Below are positions 11,031 through 22,687 of a stretch of 64,000 bases of DNA, piece after piece. Below the pieces are notes generated by a model. It did no database searches. It saw nothing but the letters and a program-made list of their open reading frames with translations, and was not told where the DNA came from. The first letter of the stretch is position 1. Every line of letters starts with the position of its first letter. The position numbers and the translations under genes are program-made. The stretch comes from Fratercula arctica (Eukaryota; Chordata; Aves; Charadriiformes; Alcidae), in assembly GCA_947846985.1 (NCBI GenBank), contig CANTUZ010000001.1, forward strand, positions 171,936,091 through 172,000,090. Direction: 5' to 3'.

Positions 11031-12169
11031 CTTAACACTTTTTTTTTCATTTACGTATTTTTTCCTACCTCATGTATCACATGGAAGTTTATAATGTCAG
11101 TAGCAAAGGCATACTGGGCCATATGCTTTACTCCATCCTACCAGCTTGTTGTAATTTGATTTCATTGTAAAATCAGTGTAGCTGAGAGGAGATGAGACCT
11201 TTTACAGCTTCTAATTCAGTACTAATTGAGATAAACATACACAATTGCAAATAATATCTGCTGCAGAAATCTGATGTTCTTTTCCAATTATCTACCAAAG
11301 CATGGAGGGTGAAATTCATCTGTGCAGAGGATCAGAATGAACCCCATATATTAATTAAGCTCACATTGAAAGCGAGTATAAAATTTGTCCTAAAACAGTC
11401 GTTACTGCAATACAGTATCACAGGACTGAACCAGATAACTGCGTAAGTGTGCATGTGTGTTTACAATAATAATAGTATGCCAACAAGAGACACTTATCCT
11501 TTAAGGTATCTGATGTGTGCAGCTTAAGGACACACTAAGTAGACTTAGTTTTATCAGATTGTTTTGATACATCTCTACCAGAATACCCGACAGACTAGAT
11601 GTGCTGTAAAATCCTTTCAGTGTATATACATAGCACTGAAGGTGTTGGAATACGTAATCTTGCACATACAGATACTAGCACTGAATTCAGTAGAACTTCT
11701 TTCAAGATAACCATTTAAACATTTGCAGAAGTACCATCTATGCGTGTACATATTTTCAGTTAATTTAATGGCAGGCTTCGAGGGATCAATAAAATGATCT
11801 AACAATGAGATTGTTATCAGTGTGCCTTCTGGATTCCCATTTTTTTCTTAAAAGCATTACAGTCATTGTTCAGAGCTATTTCATGCAGGCTTCTGGACCA
11901 CAGAAGTACACAGATGAAGCTTTTGCACTACCCAAAATAGTCAACTTCTGGGATGTAGAATTTTTGTTCTGACCTCCTAAGGATAGTTGTTGTTTTGTCT
12001 TTCATCTTGAACGGCAACAGACACAGTGTGGCTTCTAAAAATTTTATCCTAACATTTTTCTCTCTCCGGTGAAGAAACTAATATATCAAAGTTAATCTTG
12101 TCAACTCCAGCTGTAGGAAAAATGGATAGATCGAAGAGATAGTGGCAAATACTGTATATATTGACATAA

Positions 12170-12208
12170 AACTTTTTAATAAATCTTCCAGATTTTTATT
12201 AAAAAGTT
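12170..12208. repeat. AT-rich hairpin, 17 bp stem with one bulge
   Basis: The inner arms AAATCT and AGATTT flank a TCC loop. The outer arms AACTTTTTAAT and ATTAAAAAGTT pair perfectly, separated from the inner stem by a two-T bulge. No transposon ends were recognised around it. Confidence 0.7.
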
Positions 12209-13661
12209 ATGGATTTTAATAGGAGAGATGGAATAAGAAAATACAGAAGCTTTTTTCAATATGAAAAGAGATGCTTATCATAAGAATAAGCATTTATTTC
12301 ATTTTCTTATACGATAGTCACAGTCCTTTCTATTTCTAAATCTGGTGTATTCTCTACTCTGATTGTATGACAAACCCACACAAGTAACAGTGAAAACTCT
12401 GGTACATTCCTTATCCAGAAAAAAGAGATAGGAAGGAAAGTGCTGCAGAAAGTGCTATCAAAATTTTAAAAGTGAATTATGTAAGAAACGGACTTCTTGC
12501 TCTTTGATTTCTTCAGTTCCGAGAAGGATTCTTACACAGAAGCCCCACATTTCAAGGTGGGTTACTTTTTGATGCTGCATAATCCTGAGTCACCAAAACC
12601 AAAACTAAAACTACCATAGCAACCAGGGCACGTATTTATAAACTCTGCAGTTCTGAATCAGATTTGCAATGGTGTATTCTCCCAGCATCTTTCATGGGCT
12701 TCACACAGATTGCTGTCTCCATATTCTTGGATGGCAATGCAAGCTAACATTTAAACTTGATTCACGTAGCGATGCTCTGACATACTTCTACGCGTACCCA
12801 TCTGCTACACGGGCATTCGTTCTACTGACAATTTCAACAGTGCATGGGTTAAGCTAAAAATAGTTGTCTTGGCTAGGAAAAAGTAACACCCTGTCCTTTA
12901 GAAATAGGGAAATACGCTTATTTATAAAATTGACTTTATAAAACCATTCTCATTTTCAATTAAATTTGAGTTTTGCCTAGTCACTCCATGAAAAAACAGA
13001 ACTGAGCCATATGTTGTGTAACAGAAATATAGGCATCCTGTTTCTTTTCAGTCTCTGCAGTCCTGGGAATGCTGCATGTGTATGGGTGTAGACATGGTGT
13101 GAGACATTCTGCCGTGACAGTTGTCCATTTTGGCCTCTTGTTGTTGAGAACAGGTAACTTTGCTTTATTCTGCTGTCCCAAAGGCTTTTATGAACCTCTC
13201 TGTTCAGCATTTCTGCAGGTAAAGTGTTTCTTTCCCAGCATTGTGTGTGGCTTGAGTCAAGGAGCAGACTGTTGAAACGCACGATTTAATACTGAGGGGG
13301 GAAGGGAATGACCTGTCCCTCTGAAATGCATGCAAGATGTTCCCTGGGAGCTGCATTCTGAACATATCACAGCTGAGAAACAGACTTCCAGGGCTGCAGG
13401 AGGACGATTTGGACAAAGAGAAATGAAAGACATCCTGTTCTAGCTTCTCACAGACAATGCAAACATACGTACCCTGAAGGGTTATTGACAGCCGAGACGC
13501 TTAGATTTCTGCCTTTCTGCTACCAGTAGGCATACGAATTTCCTTCTTAAATATTTGTTGCGATATATGAGAGTGTCCGTTCTCTAACTTGGGGTTTAAA
13601 AACATTAAAATCTGTGTGTGGCTGAACAATTGGCTTGGCTTGGATTTTGGGCATCTAGGAG

Positions 13662-13718
13662 TATGCCCTGCTGCTCGTGGTGCCTACAGGCTCTATTTTT
13701 ATGAGCCAGCAGGGCATA
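13662..13718. repeat. Inverted repeat with 12 bp perfect arms, 33 base loop
   Basis: TATGCCCTGCTG at 13662-13673 is exactly complementary to CAGCAGGGCATA at 13707-13718. CTC at 13674-13676 can extend the stem against GAG at 13703-13705 past a one-base bulge. The arms are of mixed composition, so chance is less likely than for the AT-rich hairpins. No flanking target duplication was seen. Confidence 0.75.
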
Positions 13719-16700
13719 TGACATAACTGCGTGCTCACATCATGTTTAGTCTTAGCAATGTAGTAATATAAGTAACACACCTGTATTATGGATAAAAATA
13801 ATGTCATCCTTTAGCCTATTCGGACAGCCATTAAAAGGGAAACCAAGTGTTTTTTAAAAAAGAGAACTGGCTGATGGGGTATAGCGTTGCTTATTTATAA
13901 GAATATTCATAAAGACCTGCTTCTCCGAATATAACAGAAACAAGCAACTGAAAGCAGTTTCCTTGCTCAGAAATCACTTTTTATAGTAGTTCAGTGTCCT
14001 AATAAATGCTTCCACTATTGCTTTTCTGTCCCCTGTATTTGTTACTAGCCCTGTATTTGCTACGCAAAGTTACTTCTTCTGTAGGTAACTCCTCAGGCTA
14101 TGGCTTAACTGATCAGACTTCATCCCAAACCATCAAGTGACTCCTTTGGTGGCCTCCTATTGTTCTTTAGCACAAGGCCATGAAGAAATTGAATTGCTTC
14201 ACCCTGTCAGTTCAAAAGAAGAGTGACTTAATTGAGACAATTAATCTGCGGCAACATTAATCTGCAGCAACCACTAATGTAACGCTAAGGTACTCCAGAA
14301 GCTTTAATGTCTATATCATGAATGCACAGAGATGTACACTTCAGAATCTTCTTAAATGACTTCTGGTTTGACAGGCTTATGACTTTCAGCCCTCGTCTGA
14401 TGAGGCCACATTTTCTAACCATTCCTAAATTGGTTTGCTGGCCTGCAACTCCGCCGTTCAGTCATCGTGATAACTCAAAAGGCCCCATTGAGAAGGGGCC
14501 CATAAAAATACTTTTCCTTTAGCAGGTACTTAAGGTAACTCAAAACCAGCTTCTTCCCACCACAGCATTATTTAGCCACTTAGCAAAAGATGAGGAAAGG
14601 GATGTAACATCTAGATCCTAGCCAAATTTTTTTCTTTCCCTAAACATTTTGGATTTATGGCACAGCCTTTTCTTTGCCTGAGAGAAAGGCATCTCTTCCA
14701 GCATTTTCTCAGAGACCCAGGCTTAGGTTTCAGTAGATAACGGAGACATTCAGGCAGGTTACCACTACGGAAAGGGACAGTCCTCCTGTCTTTGTACAGC
14801 CCATTCCCTACCCCCGGCTGCACAGACACCATTCCCAACCTTTCCCCGGACTTTGGTGTTCATTTGACACCCGAGTGAGTTGTCTACACTGGCAGACTAT
14901 TTACTTCGTGGCTTGGCTAGTTTTCTGCTGGTCTAGCAAACTGAGCAGACTCATCAAAGGGTGACAGAAGGCTTCCAAAATAGATGGGAGAGCGTGGCCA
15001 GGCCTGAGGAAGGACAGGGTCACTCCCCTCAGAAGCAGGGAGACATTATGTAGGCTCAACCATCACATGAAATCTCACCCGTAGTTCTAGCTGTGACTAT
15101 GAAGTCATTATTTTTCCTCTCTGGGGAGGTTTCTTTGATGGTTTGGTGTCCTCCGGACCTGGATTCTGGCTTGTGGAAAATGAATCTGCTAACAAGAGTA
15201 AGGCAAACGAGCACTGCCAAGTTAATTCCCCACGCTCCTTTACCCACCATTTTGTCTTCTCCGTGGAGGTAATGTGTCTGTCTTTGTTTCACTTTCTGTT
15301 TGTTCCCATGTGGCAACTAGCAAATAAGATTCTGTGCAAACACGGCAGTGAGTGGAGGGCTAGATCATTTTCATATTAAACACTAAAAATAATTTTCTCA
15401 TTCTTGGCATTCTTCATTTTAAAAACTGACAAATTTGAGAGGACACACTTAGCACACACTCAGTCCTGGGAGTAGAGCAACAGCAGCGTGGAGCAAGCTG
15501 GGACCCCAGCTCGAAGTCACCCCCCAGCCACAACCAGGAGATGCTGATGTTCGTCTGCCATGTCAACCTGCCCCTTCCCCCCAGGCATGTTTGGGTCGTG
15601 GTTGCTTCCCCGCCTGCAACACTGGTATCACTACGTCTTTATGATTGTGAAACAGTCATGGTATACTTCTAGTTCGTGGCATACTTTTACTTTTACCTGA
15701 CATCTAAAACGCTGATTTTGCCAAGATCAGACACGTGGCTCCAGGTTGCATTAAGCATTCCTTGATTTGTATTTTTATTTATGTGCACTTTGTTGCTCTA
15801 TCCCTCTAATGGAACTGTCCCAAGAAGGTAAAGGCTGGTCCTAGAATAGTTCTACATTACACTTATTTTAAGACGAATGTGTGGGTAATTAGATAGATGT
15901 GAAATGACATTATTTCAACTAGATTAATAACAGTAAAATTAACTTTCTACTTGCATATATAATTATAGCTTAAAGATACAATTTTAAAATTTAATTGTTT
16001 TGATTATTTTGATTATTAACCACAACAATGACTTATTTAGGACGGTGGGCTGATAGGTAGAATAACTAAGAGGAAGTTGGAACATTTCTGGCTCTGCATC
16101 TGAATCTTGATTTTACATGGGATAAATAACTCAGAGTTCTTAAGAATTTTGCGTTTCTGATCTCGGTTTGTATTTACATCTCAAGAGCTTAATAAAGAAT
16201 TCTGATCACATTAATTAGAATCTTCCTGCTGCCAGTGTTCACCATTTAAGATTTAAAAGATTTAAACTGAAGCCTTAATAAAGACATAAAAGTCTGCTGT
16301 AAATAAAGCACCCAATGCTCCAGCTTCTTTTGCAGTGGGAGTTTCGATTGAGCAAGGAGTGCTCTGAAAAAACTCAAACATTCTTGTGTGTTAGAAAACA
16401 CTAAAGCAATTTCTGTGCTGAAATGTCCGCGTTACAGCTCTGTGAGCTCCTATATTTAAAAAATGTAGGTTTCGCATAATTTTGAAATTGCGGGTAGTGT
16501 TAAATCATAGGATCTTGATAAAATCACAGTGTCACACCCAGGAAAATAAATGGTAAATGATTACTTCAAAAGGAGAAGGGTCTGGCCCTACTTTCTCATC
16601 ACTTTGCATTTAGATGAGATTGAAGAAGAGGCCTAACTACTATAGAAAAGGAAACAGTGTAAAAAAATTAATAGCTTGAAGTACCATTCCAATATATTTT

Positions 16701-18640
16701 CTTCTGTAAAAAATACCTAATCCATACTTAAATTTCAAAATATATATGTCACTGCTTTTCTGCATTGCATATTTCAGAAGATCCTTACTTTCAAAAAGGC
16801 ACCAGGCAGCTCCCCGCACAAACCAGGAACATCCTGCAACCATATCCTGTATACGATCACTGTCATATACACACACACTTCGCAGCAGCAGCAGTAAGGA
16901 TAAAGGAAAACACATTTCATGATATTTTATAGCGAATATATACGCAGTAGTTTTAACAACAATTTCTTCTAGGAGTGTAATAATTGTGTAGGTGATACGT
17001 ACATAGGTCACATCCAACACTTGTGCTGTCTAGAGTATGTCTAGATGCATTTATTTTTATTTAAAACAGTCAAGGCTCTTGTTCTAGGGTGTTTGTGTTA
17101 GCTCCCACTAATATCCCACTGAGTCCCACTGGAGTTAGTTACACAAGTAATGATTTCCAGTGTAAGTTCCAAAATCTGAAATTTAATTATGTATTAAATT
17201 ATGATGGTGTTATACAACACGCAGACAATTTCCAGCCTGACTATTTATTCAGGTTAAACATATTATAGCAGACCTGGAATCTCATTCCCCTGTTATATAA
17301 TGTTCACACTTGAGCTTTAGTAAGGAGATGAGGATCAGGCCTCAAAGAAGCAATTACCCCACGCGGTCCTCATACGTAGAGAGGTAAATAAAGCTAAATA
17401 TAACATAAAAGAATGCCATTTGCCCATACGGTGTTAAATGAGCTCCATACCATAGTCAAAACATGGTTAAACAAAAGCAGGCAGTTACCTAGAAACAAAA
17501 GCACAAAAGTCCCTGTCTCTATCACATGCCCGTAAGCGTTTATGGTCAGATCCTGCCACCGTTGCTCACATCGTACAGTACTTGTGAGCGGTCCCATTGC
17601 GGGCTTGGGGTATTAGAAACTGTTCGGAAGTTAATAAATGGTTCATTTGCTTTTAAAACTGCCATAAAATAGGCAGCATTTAGATTCAATATTTGCTTTA
17701 ATGCTTCCACTGTACAGTGACTTTGTTAGGTTTATGTCACCTGGCTTGGGTACAAGCTATGCAAGCACAGATCTCAGCCTAAGCCGCAAAATTCTGGTAG
17801 TCTAAATTAAATCTTGCCTAACTTATTTTACACTTGAGCTTTATGCAGCTCTGGGTACGTTACTACCAGTAGCCACGGTAGTTTTAAGGTAGCTCAAGAA
17901 ACATCTTTGTGGCGCCTTCTCTATTTGTTGATGTTTCATCTGCAGACGTGGAAGTTACACAGGATCAAAATCATCAGCTGGCGTAAACTTCTTGTAACTA
18001 CACTGGATGAAGGTCTGAACTTCAAATTTTAGTACTTTAGGTCTGAGATTTAGGTTTCATGTCTAGAAATACATATTTTGAGAAAGTCCAGACTGACTCT
18101 ACTGAAACAAATAGGGACACCTAATTCACAAAAGTATGCTTGAGACTAGAATTTGGTTGATACCCAAATGTAATGAAATACAGTTGCTATGCCCTACCTG
18201 AATGGCATGGTGAACATAGATAATGTTCTCAGGTATACTAAAAACAGCTTTTAGAGAAGACAAGTTTATCAGAAATCTTTCTGCCTTGGGTCCCTTTGAC
18301 CCACACAGTAGATTTCTGTCTACCTGTGTGTCATGAGGGATGCTACTCAACATCTGGGCAAACATTTGAGACATCTATGCAGTCTGTCGCTATTTAGTAT
18401 TTATATTTACTCTGTATCCTAAGGGTTAGTATAGGTTTACACAGTATGTCTAACTGAGCAAGTATAGACGGAAATGGATTCAGTCTATCTGTGCTCCAAG
18501 CTGCGGTGTATCTTGTCTGGACATAAAAGAGCTCTTCCTTTCAGGTAATGTAGGTGTACGGCTGCTAGACCAAAGCTAGCTGGTTTCTGCCCAGCTTGGA
18601 GCACTAGCGAAAAAAGGTGCTGGCTGTCTGCACCTGTCCG
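13719..18640. other. Intergenic, AT-rich; no gene seen
   Basis: No supportable exon. This stretch contains one clear and one doubtful copy of the decayed amniote dispersed repeat (17543-17600 and 17097-17167). ORF-like frames here (up to 126 codons, minus strand near 17.0 kb) are not convincing. Confidence 0.55.
17543..17600 (+). repeat. Decayed old amniote dispersed repeat, copy 1
   Basis: The string ggtcagatcctgccacc, then ttgctcac, gtacttgtgagcg and gtcccattg follows, in order, a motif chain I know as common in turtle, crocodilian and bird intergenic DNA. I cannot name the family with certainty. Confidence 0.5.
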
Positions 18641-19230
18641 TGTAGACTGTTATGACGGGACATGGGTGTTGCACGCCTCATAGTGAGGCCCCGGGCTGGA
18701 GTCTGGGTGGAGGCAGGAGCCAGGTGATGTAATTAAGGCAATCTGAAATCCAGAACCAGAGACATATAACACTCATTAGCCTAACAGAGCCAGGCAAGCA
18801 TAGGGATGGAGGTAGGGTTTGGCGCCAAGAAGCCAGGGAGCTTGCACGCACCCTGACAAGAGCGTAGCTAAACTTCAGGTGGAGCCAGGAAACCAGGGGG
18901 TGCGATTCATAAGGTGGGTCCAGGAGAAGGAGCAGACCGAGCAGCAGCAAGGACTGATGGCCTGGGCCAGAACTATGACTGAACTGGCAGCAGATGCGAG
19001 CTGGATCCTGAACGGTGAAACCAAAGACAACAACAGGGACCGGGCCTAGAGGCAAGGCAGAGAACAGAGTCCAAGCCACTGTACTTGTTCTCAGGACATC
19101 TTTTGTGCATACCCTATCGGCCAACATCTAATGACATCTGTCTGCTGGCTATAACACCTGTTTTGGAAGCTGGGTCCACCTCCTGAGGGCAACAGCACCC
19201 AATGACTGGCTGCGTGAGGGAAGAGTCATC
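18640..19230. other. GC-richer island of unknown origin, possible old repeat
   Basis: About 590 bases stand out from AT-rich surroundings by GC content and by many purine-rich words of the type caggaaccagg, gagccagg and ggagcagacc, as if built from a degenerate short tandem unit. There are open frames on both strands (149 codons minus, 76 plus) but neither has a family match or a convincing start. It could be a decayed dispersed repeat or a small regulatory island. I see no CR1, LTR or DNA transposon ends. Confidence 0.4.
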
Positions 19231-19375
19231 TTCCTTGGCTAGTCATTGCATAGTCATACCTAGAAGGGACTGCATTTATTAATTTTAATGAAGTTAGAGC
19301 AGGACTGTAAGGAAATCTGTGGAACATCTATTTCCACACAATATTAATCAATATAATGAGGTGCAATCATGTAAT

Positions 19376-19495
19376 CAGTCCCATTGAAACCTATAAGGCC
19401 TAGTAGGTATGCATATGCTTACATGTACACTTATTAAGTAAGCATATACTTATTAAGGCCTCTACTTCAATGTAAGCAGGAGCCTTAATTTTTAA
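19376..19495. repeat. Decayed old amniote dispersed repeat, copy 2
   Basis: It has cccattgaaacctataagg followed by an aagcatatgcttac-like word and its inverted copy (10 bp arms at 19413-19422 and 19438-19447), then ttaaggcct. It resembles the tccattgaaatcaatgg...aagcatatgctta layout of the same old repeat class. Confidence 0.4.
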
Positions 19496-22400
19496 GGGGA
19501 TGAAAGGATGTAATAAACAGTGGAACTGGGAATTTCAGTACCTGTAGGGCTGAAGGTGGTGCGAGAAGATGGGTTAGCTTTCTGGCATGTGTGTCAGTCA
19601 GTATAATAAAACATTTTGCTGCAGAGGTGTGTACATTTTTGCACAGCACCTGTGAAATGACTGCCAGGAGATTAATGCTATATAAATGATGATATTTATA
19701 TTAATCTAACCAAAGAAATACAACAACGTTGTCTGTAGTGCCCACTGCTCTCGTGCAACTGGATGCGAGTCTTTTTCCCTCAGTGCATCTGCTTCTAGCC
19801 AGAAAGCAGCGAAGCTTACATATACACACGAGAAGCTGGGCTTCCGCCAAAGTGCCATTTGACACCATGCCAGCTTTTGGTCCTTCAAAAACAAAAAAGC
19901 TTTCGGCCTTTGCCATTTAGGCAGTGCACCAGTTCATCCCCAGCTTACCTCCAGACTTATAAACTATTAGTAAGACTAATTGCTGTCGGCAATGAGATGG
20001 GTTTTTCAGGATGGAATGTTCTTACATAACTATAAATGTGCATCAGAAAGCCTAAGTAAAGGGAATTAGCCTGCTTGTTCAATTAACCACATTTGCTTGT
20101 TTCTGTCAGATACCTTCCTCAAACAGAATTTTCTTCTTCCAGGGACATACATAAGATTGTAAAATGCACTTCTCTTCTGGATTTCTTGACAGTGATCTTT
20201 GTTTATCCCAGGGGAGAAAAAAAATAGAGCAACAATTCCAAATCATTTTCATATTTCTCCCATTTTAAATAAGGAAATGAAAACGGTAATGTCATATCTT
20301 ACATTATGTTTAGGATATGTATCCAAAGCAAATGTGAGGTTTCCAGTGCTTTGTGTTTTTTCAGATGACTTTATCAGGTCCCAGTAAACAGATTGCAATT
20401 ATGTATTATCCTTGCTCTAGCTGGAAGCTTTGGCAGGTCTTTTCTTTTTGAAGCAGGTGCTCTCCTGTTTGCTGTTTATCAAGTTGTTTAAAAATGAAAA
20501 TTTTATAAAGCTTTAGGATTCTTTTCCTCTGGTTCTACGACCTAAAATTCTATTGCATCACGTTTAAGAATCACATGGGTTTCTCCTGAAATAACCATGT
20601 TTATTTTCAATTCCATGCTGTACAAAAATAATTGATTTTCCATCATTTTTAATGCATTAAAATGCATTAATTGAGTATTTTAATGCACTGTTACATTATA
20701 GAGGTCCCAATCTATTGACAGTAGGCTTTATTCTGTGTTGCTATGTGTTAGAGAGTGTTTCCACACTCTGAGTTTGGCCATCAAAGGTAGGTGAGGAGTT
20801 GCCCTCCAGAAGGGTCTTTCTCTTTCCAGTGACTATATAGAGTCCAAGGAGACTGCTCTCCTCAGATGGGTGCCTGAAGTCAGGCAGCATTGATATCCCC
20901 CACTTCACGCTCATTTAAACCAACAAAATGCAAGCGCAAAGTGGAATGAAAGGAGTGGGCTTTTGGTGGGATAATTTTAAATATTCCCATTACATTTTCT
21001 TTGCATGCCTGTAAAAGGCTGGGCAGTGAATCAAGCTCTTTCAGTTACATCTCAGCCTACAAAGCATCTCACTGACTATATGCAACTGATAAGAGCAAAG
21101 GAGGCAGAGTCTAAAGGCTCACCTTGCAGACAACCACCTGTAAGTAGTAATTATTATTCACAACTTTAGCTACCGCTCTTGGATTTCCACGGCTTTCACT
21201 GCTGGTCCCATGCTTTGTAGATCTGTTTTGGAAACGTGTGTCGTTACAGAACCTGACTCCCCGTTCGATACTCAGTAGTCAGCTGCATGCTACCATGCAT
21301 TAGCACCATGGTCACGTCTACATCAACTAATTCAGTGCAATAGGAGCACATCAGCAGCTGGAAATGGCTGGTACCGAATTTATGTTCTATTTATATTCTA
21401 CATGTATGGGCATCTTGCCTTGGATCAGATTTACTTTGGTGCTTGAACTGTTTCTAGATTTATAATGTGGGTGGTGCCTACCACACATATGGCTCAAAAT
21501 CCTTCTGTCCTGATTAGGTTTGGAGTGCAGTAGATTATACTTTTGGAGTGAAAGTTACAGTTTCATTTTCCCCAGAAAGAATATATTTTCTATGCCCCAA
21601 ACCCACTCTGCAAACCAAGCCAACACGCAGTGAGTGGGGATGATCAGAGAATTCACTTCAAATACTCACTACTATTCTGAACAAAACTCCTGCTGGACGT
21701 GAGGCTCCTGGGTACTGAAGACTGTTCCAGCTCCACTGTACATCCATGACCAAATCCTCAGCGGCATCAGGACCACTGCCTTTTATTAAAATGCACATAA
21801 TATTGCTGCACATCCGGGTGACGAGCTACATCACTCTGCTATTTCAGCCCTCCTAAAGCTTGTATATAGAACAATAGAAAACAACTGGAGAATTGCAGTT
21901 TTTCACTTTATTTTGTTATGTGGCATTCATTTGTGTGTTGGGGATATAAAACAGGTATCCTGGGTCTTACATGAAGGAAGAAGAATTCAGTTTTCTTTTA
22001 AAGAACTGAAGATAAATGCTTGTTTTCATTTTTTAGAAGCAAATAAGACATTACAGAAGTTACTGTGAATATGTGAATGATGCTAATCTAAAGCTTGTAT
22101 TTCATTAAGTATGCTCCTAATAAATCACCCTTAGTCTTCTTATATTTGTAGTATTTCAGAACAATTTTCTGCTGTCCCAACACATGAACTTTTTGGTCTG
22201 ACAATGAGAGCATTTAATCTCCAGCTCACCTTAAGTAGATTCTTCCGACTCAGAACAGAAGGGTCTGGCAACAAAAGTATGTGTTAATGCCATAGTGATG
22301 AATGATTTAAAAAAGGTTATTTAACTTGGCTACTACGAAAAGTTATTTTTCTGTAACTTTAAAATTTTCATGTAAATAATAAAAACACCTGGTCCTTGTG

Positions 22401-22687
22401 CAGCCTCTGTAGCATTTGATAACTGCTTTACGTAAGCTATCATGGCTATTGAATCCTTGGGAAGGGGCTCGAAAATTCAGGTTAAAAATATATTATCTCA
22501 AAAGCTCTGCTTTTACCAAAAAAGTTGAGTTTACTAAGAACTTCTAAAGAAGAGTAACAAAAGTAAAATGGAAGACACACACAAGAAGGTTAATTTTAAA
22601 ATGATTCAAGTTAGTAGTACAGAGCATGTAGAGTTTCTGAGGTTTTAGAAAATCAGGTGTAAACTAAGATGACTCAGACTGGCACAG
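19496..22687. other. Intergenic, AT-rich; no gene seen
   Basis: Nothing codes convincingly. A tandem AATGCATTAA pair sits at 20651-20670, and a GTAAGTAG donor-like word near 21140 has no matching exon. Confidence 0.55.
20649..20670. repeat. Palindrome and tandem copy of AATGCATTAA
   Basis: AATGCATTAA is repeated head to tail at 20651-20660 and 20661-20670. The first copy lies within the perfect 12-base palindrome TTAATGCATTAA. These words resemble homeodomain/POU binding cores, but no function is shown. Confidence 0.7.

Larger units (their letters stand above)
8621..12169. other. Intergenic, upstream of PPP1R12A; no gene seen
   Basis: CpG density falls back to background by about 8.7 kb and the sequence turns AT-rich. 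Open frames of up to 130 codons occur on both strands but show no family resemblance. The only structured items are a weak MIR-like stretch near 8955 and an AAT microsatellite at 11011-11030. Confidence 0.6.
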
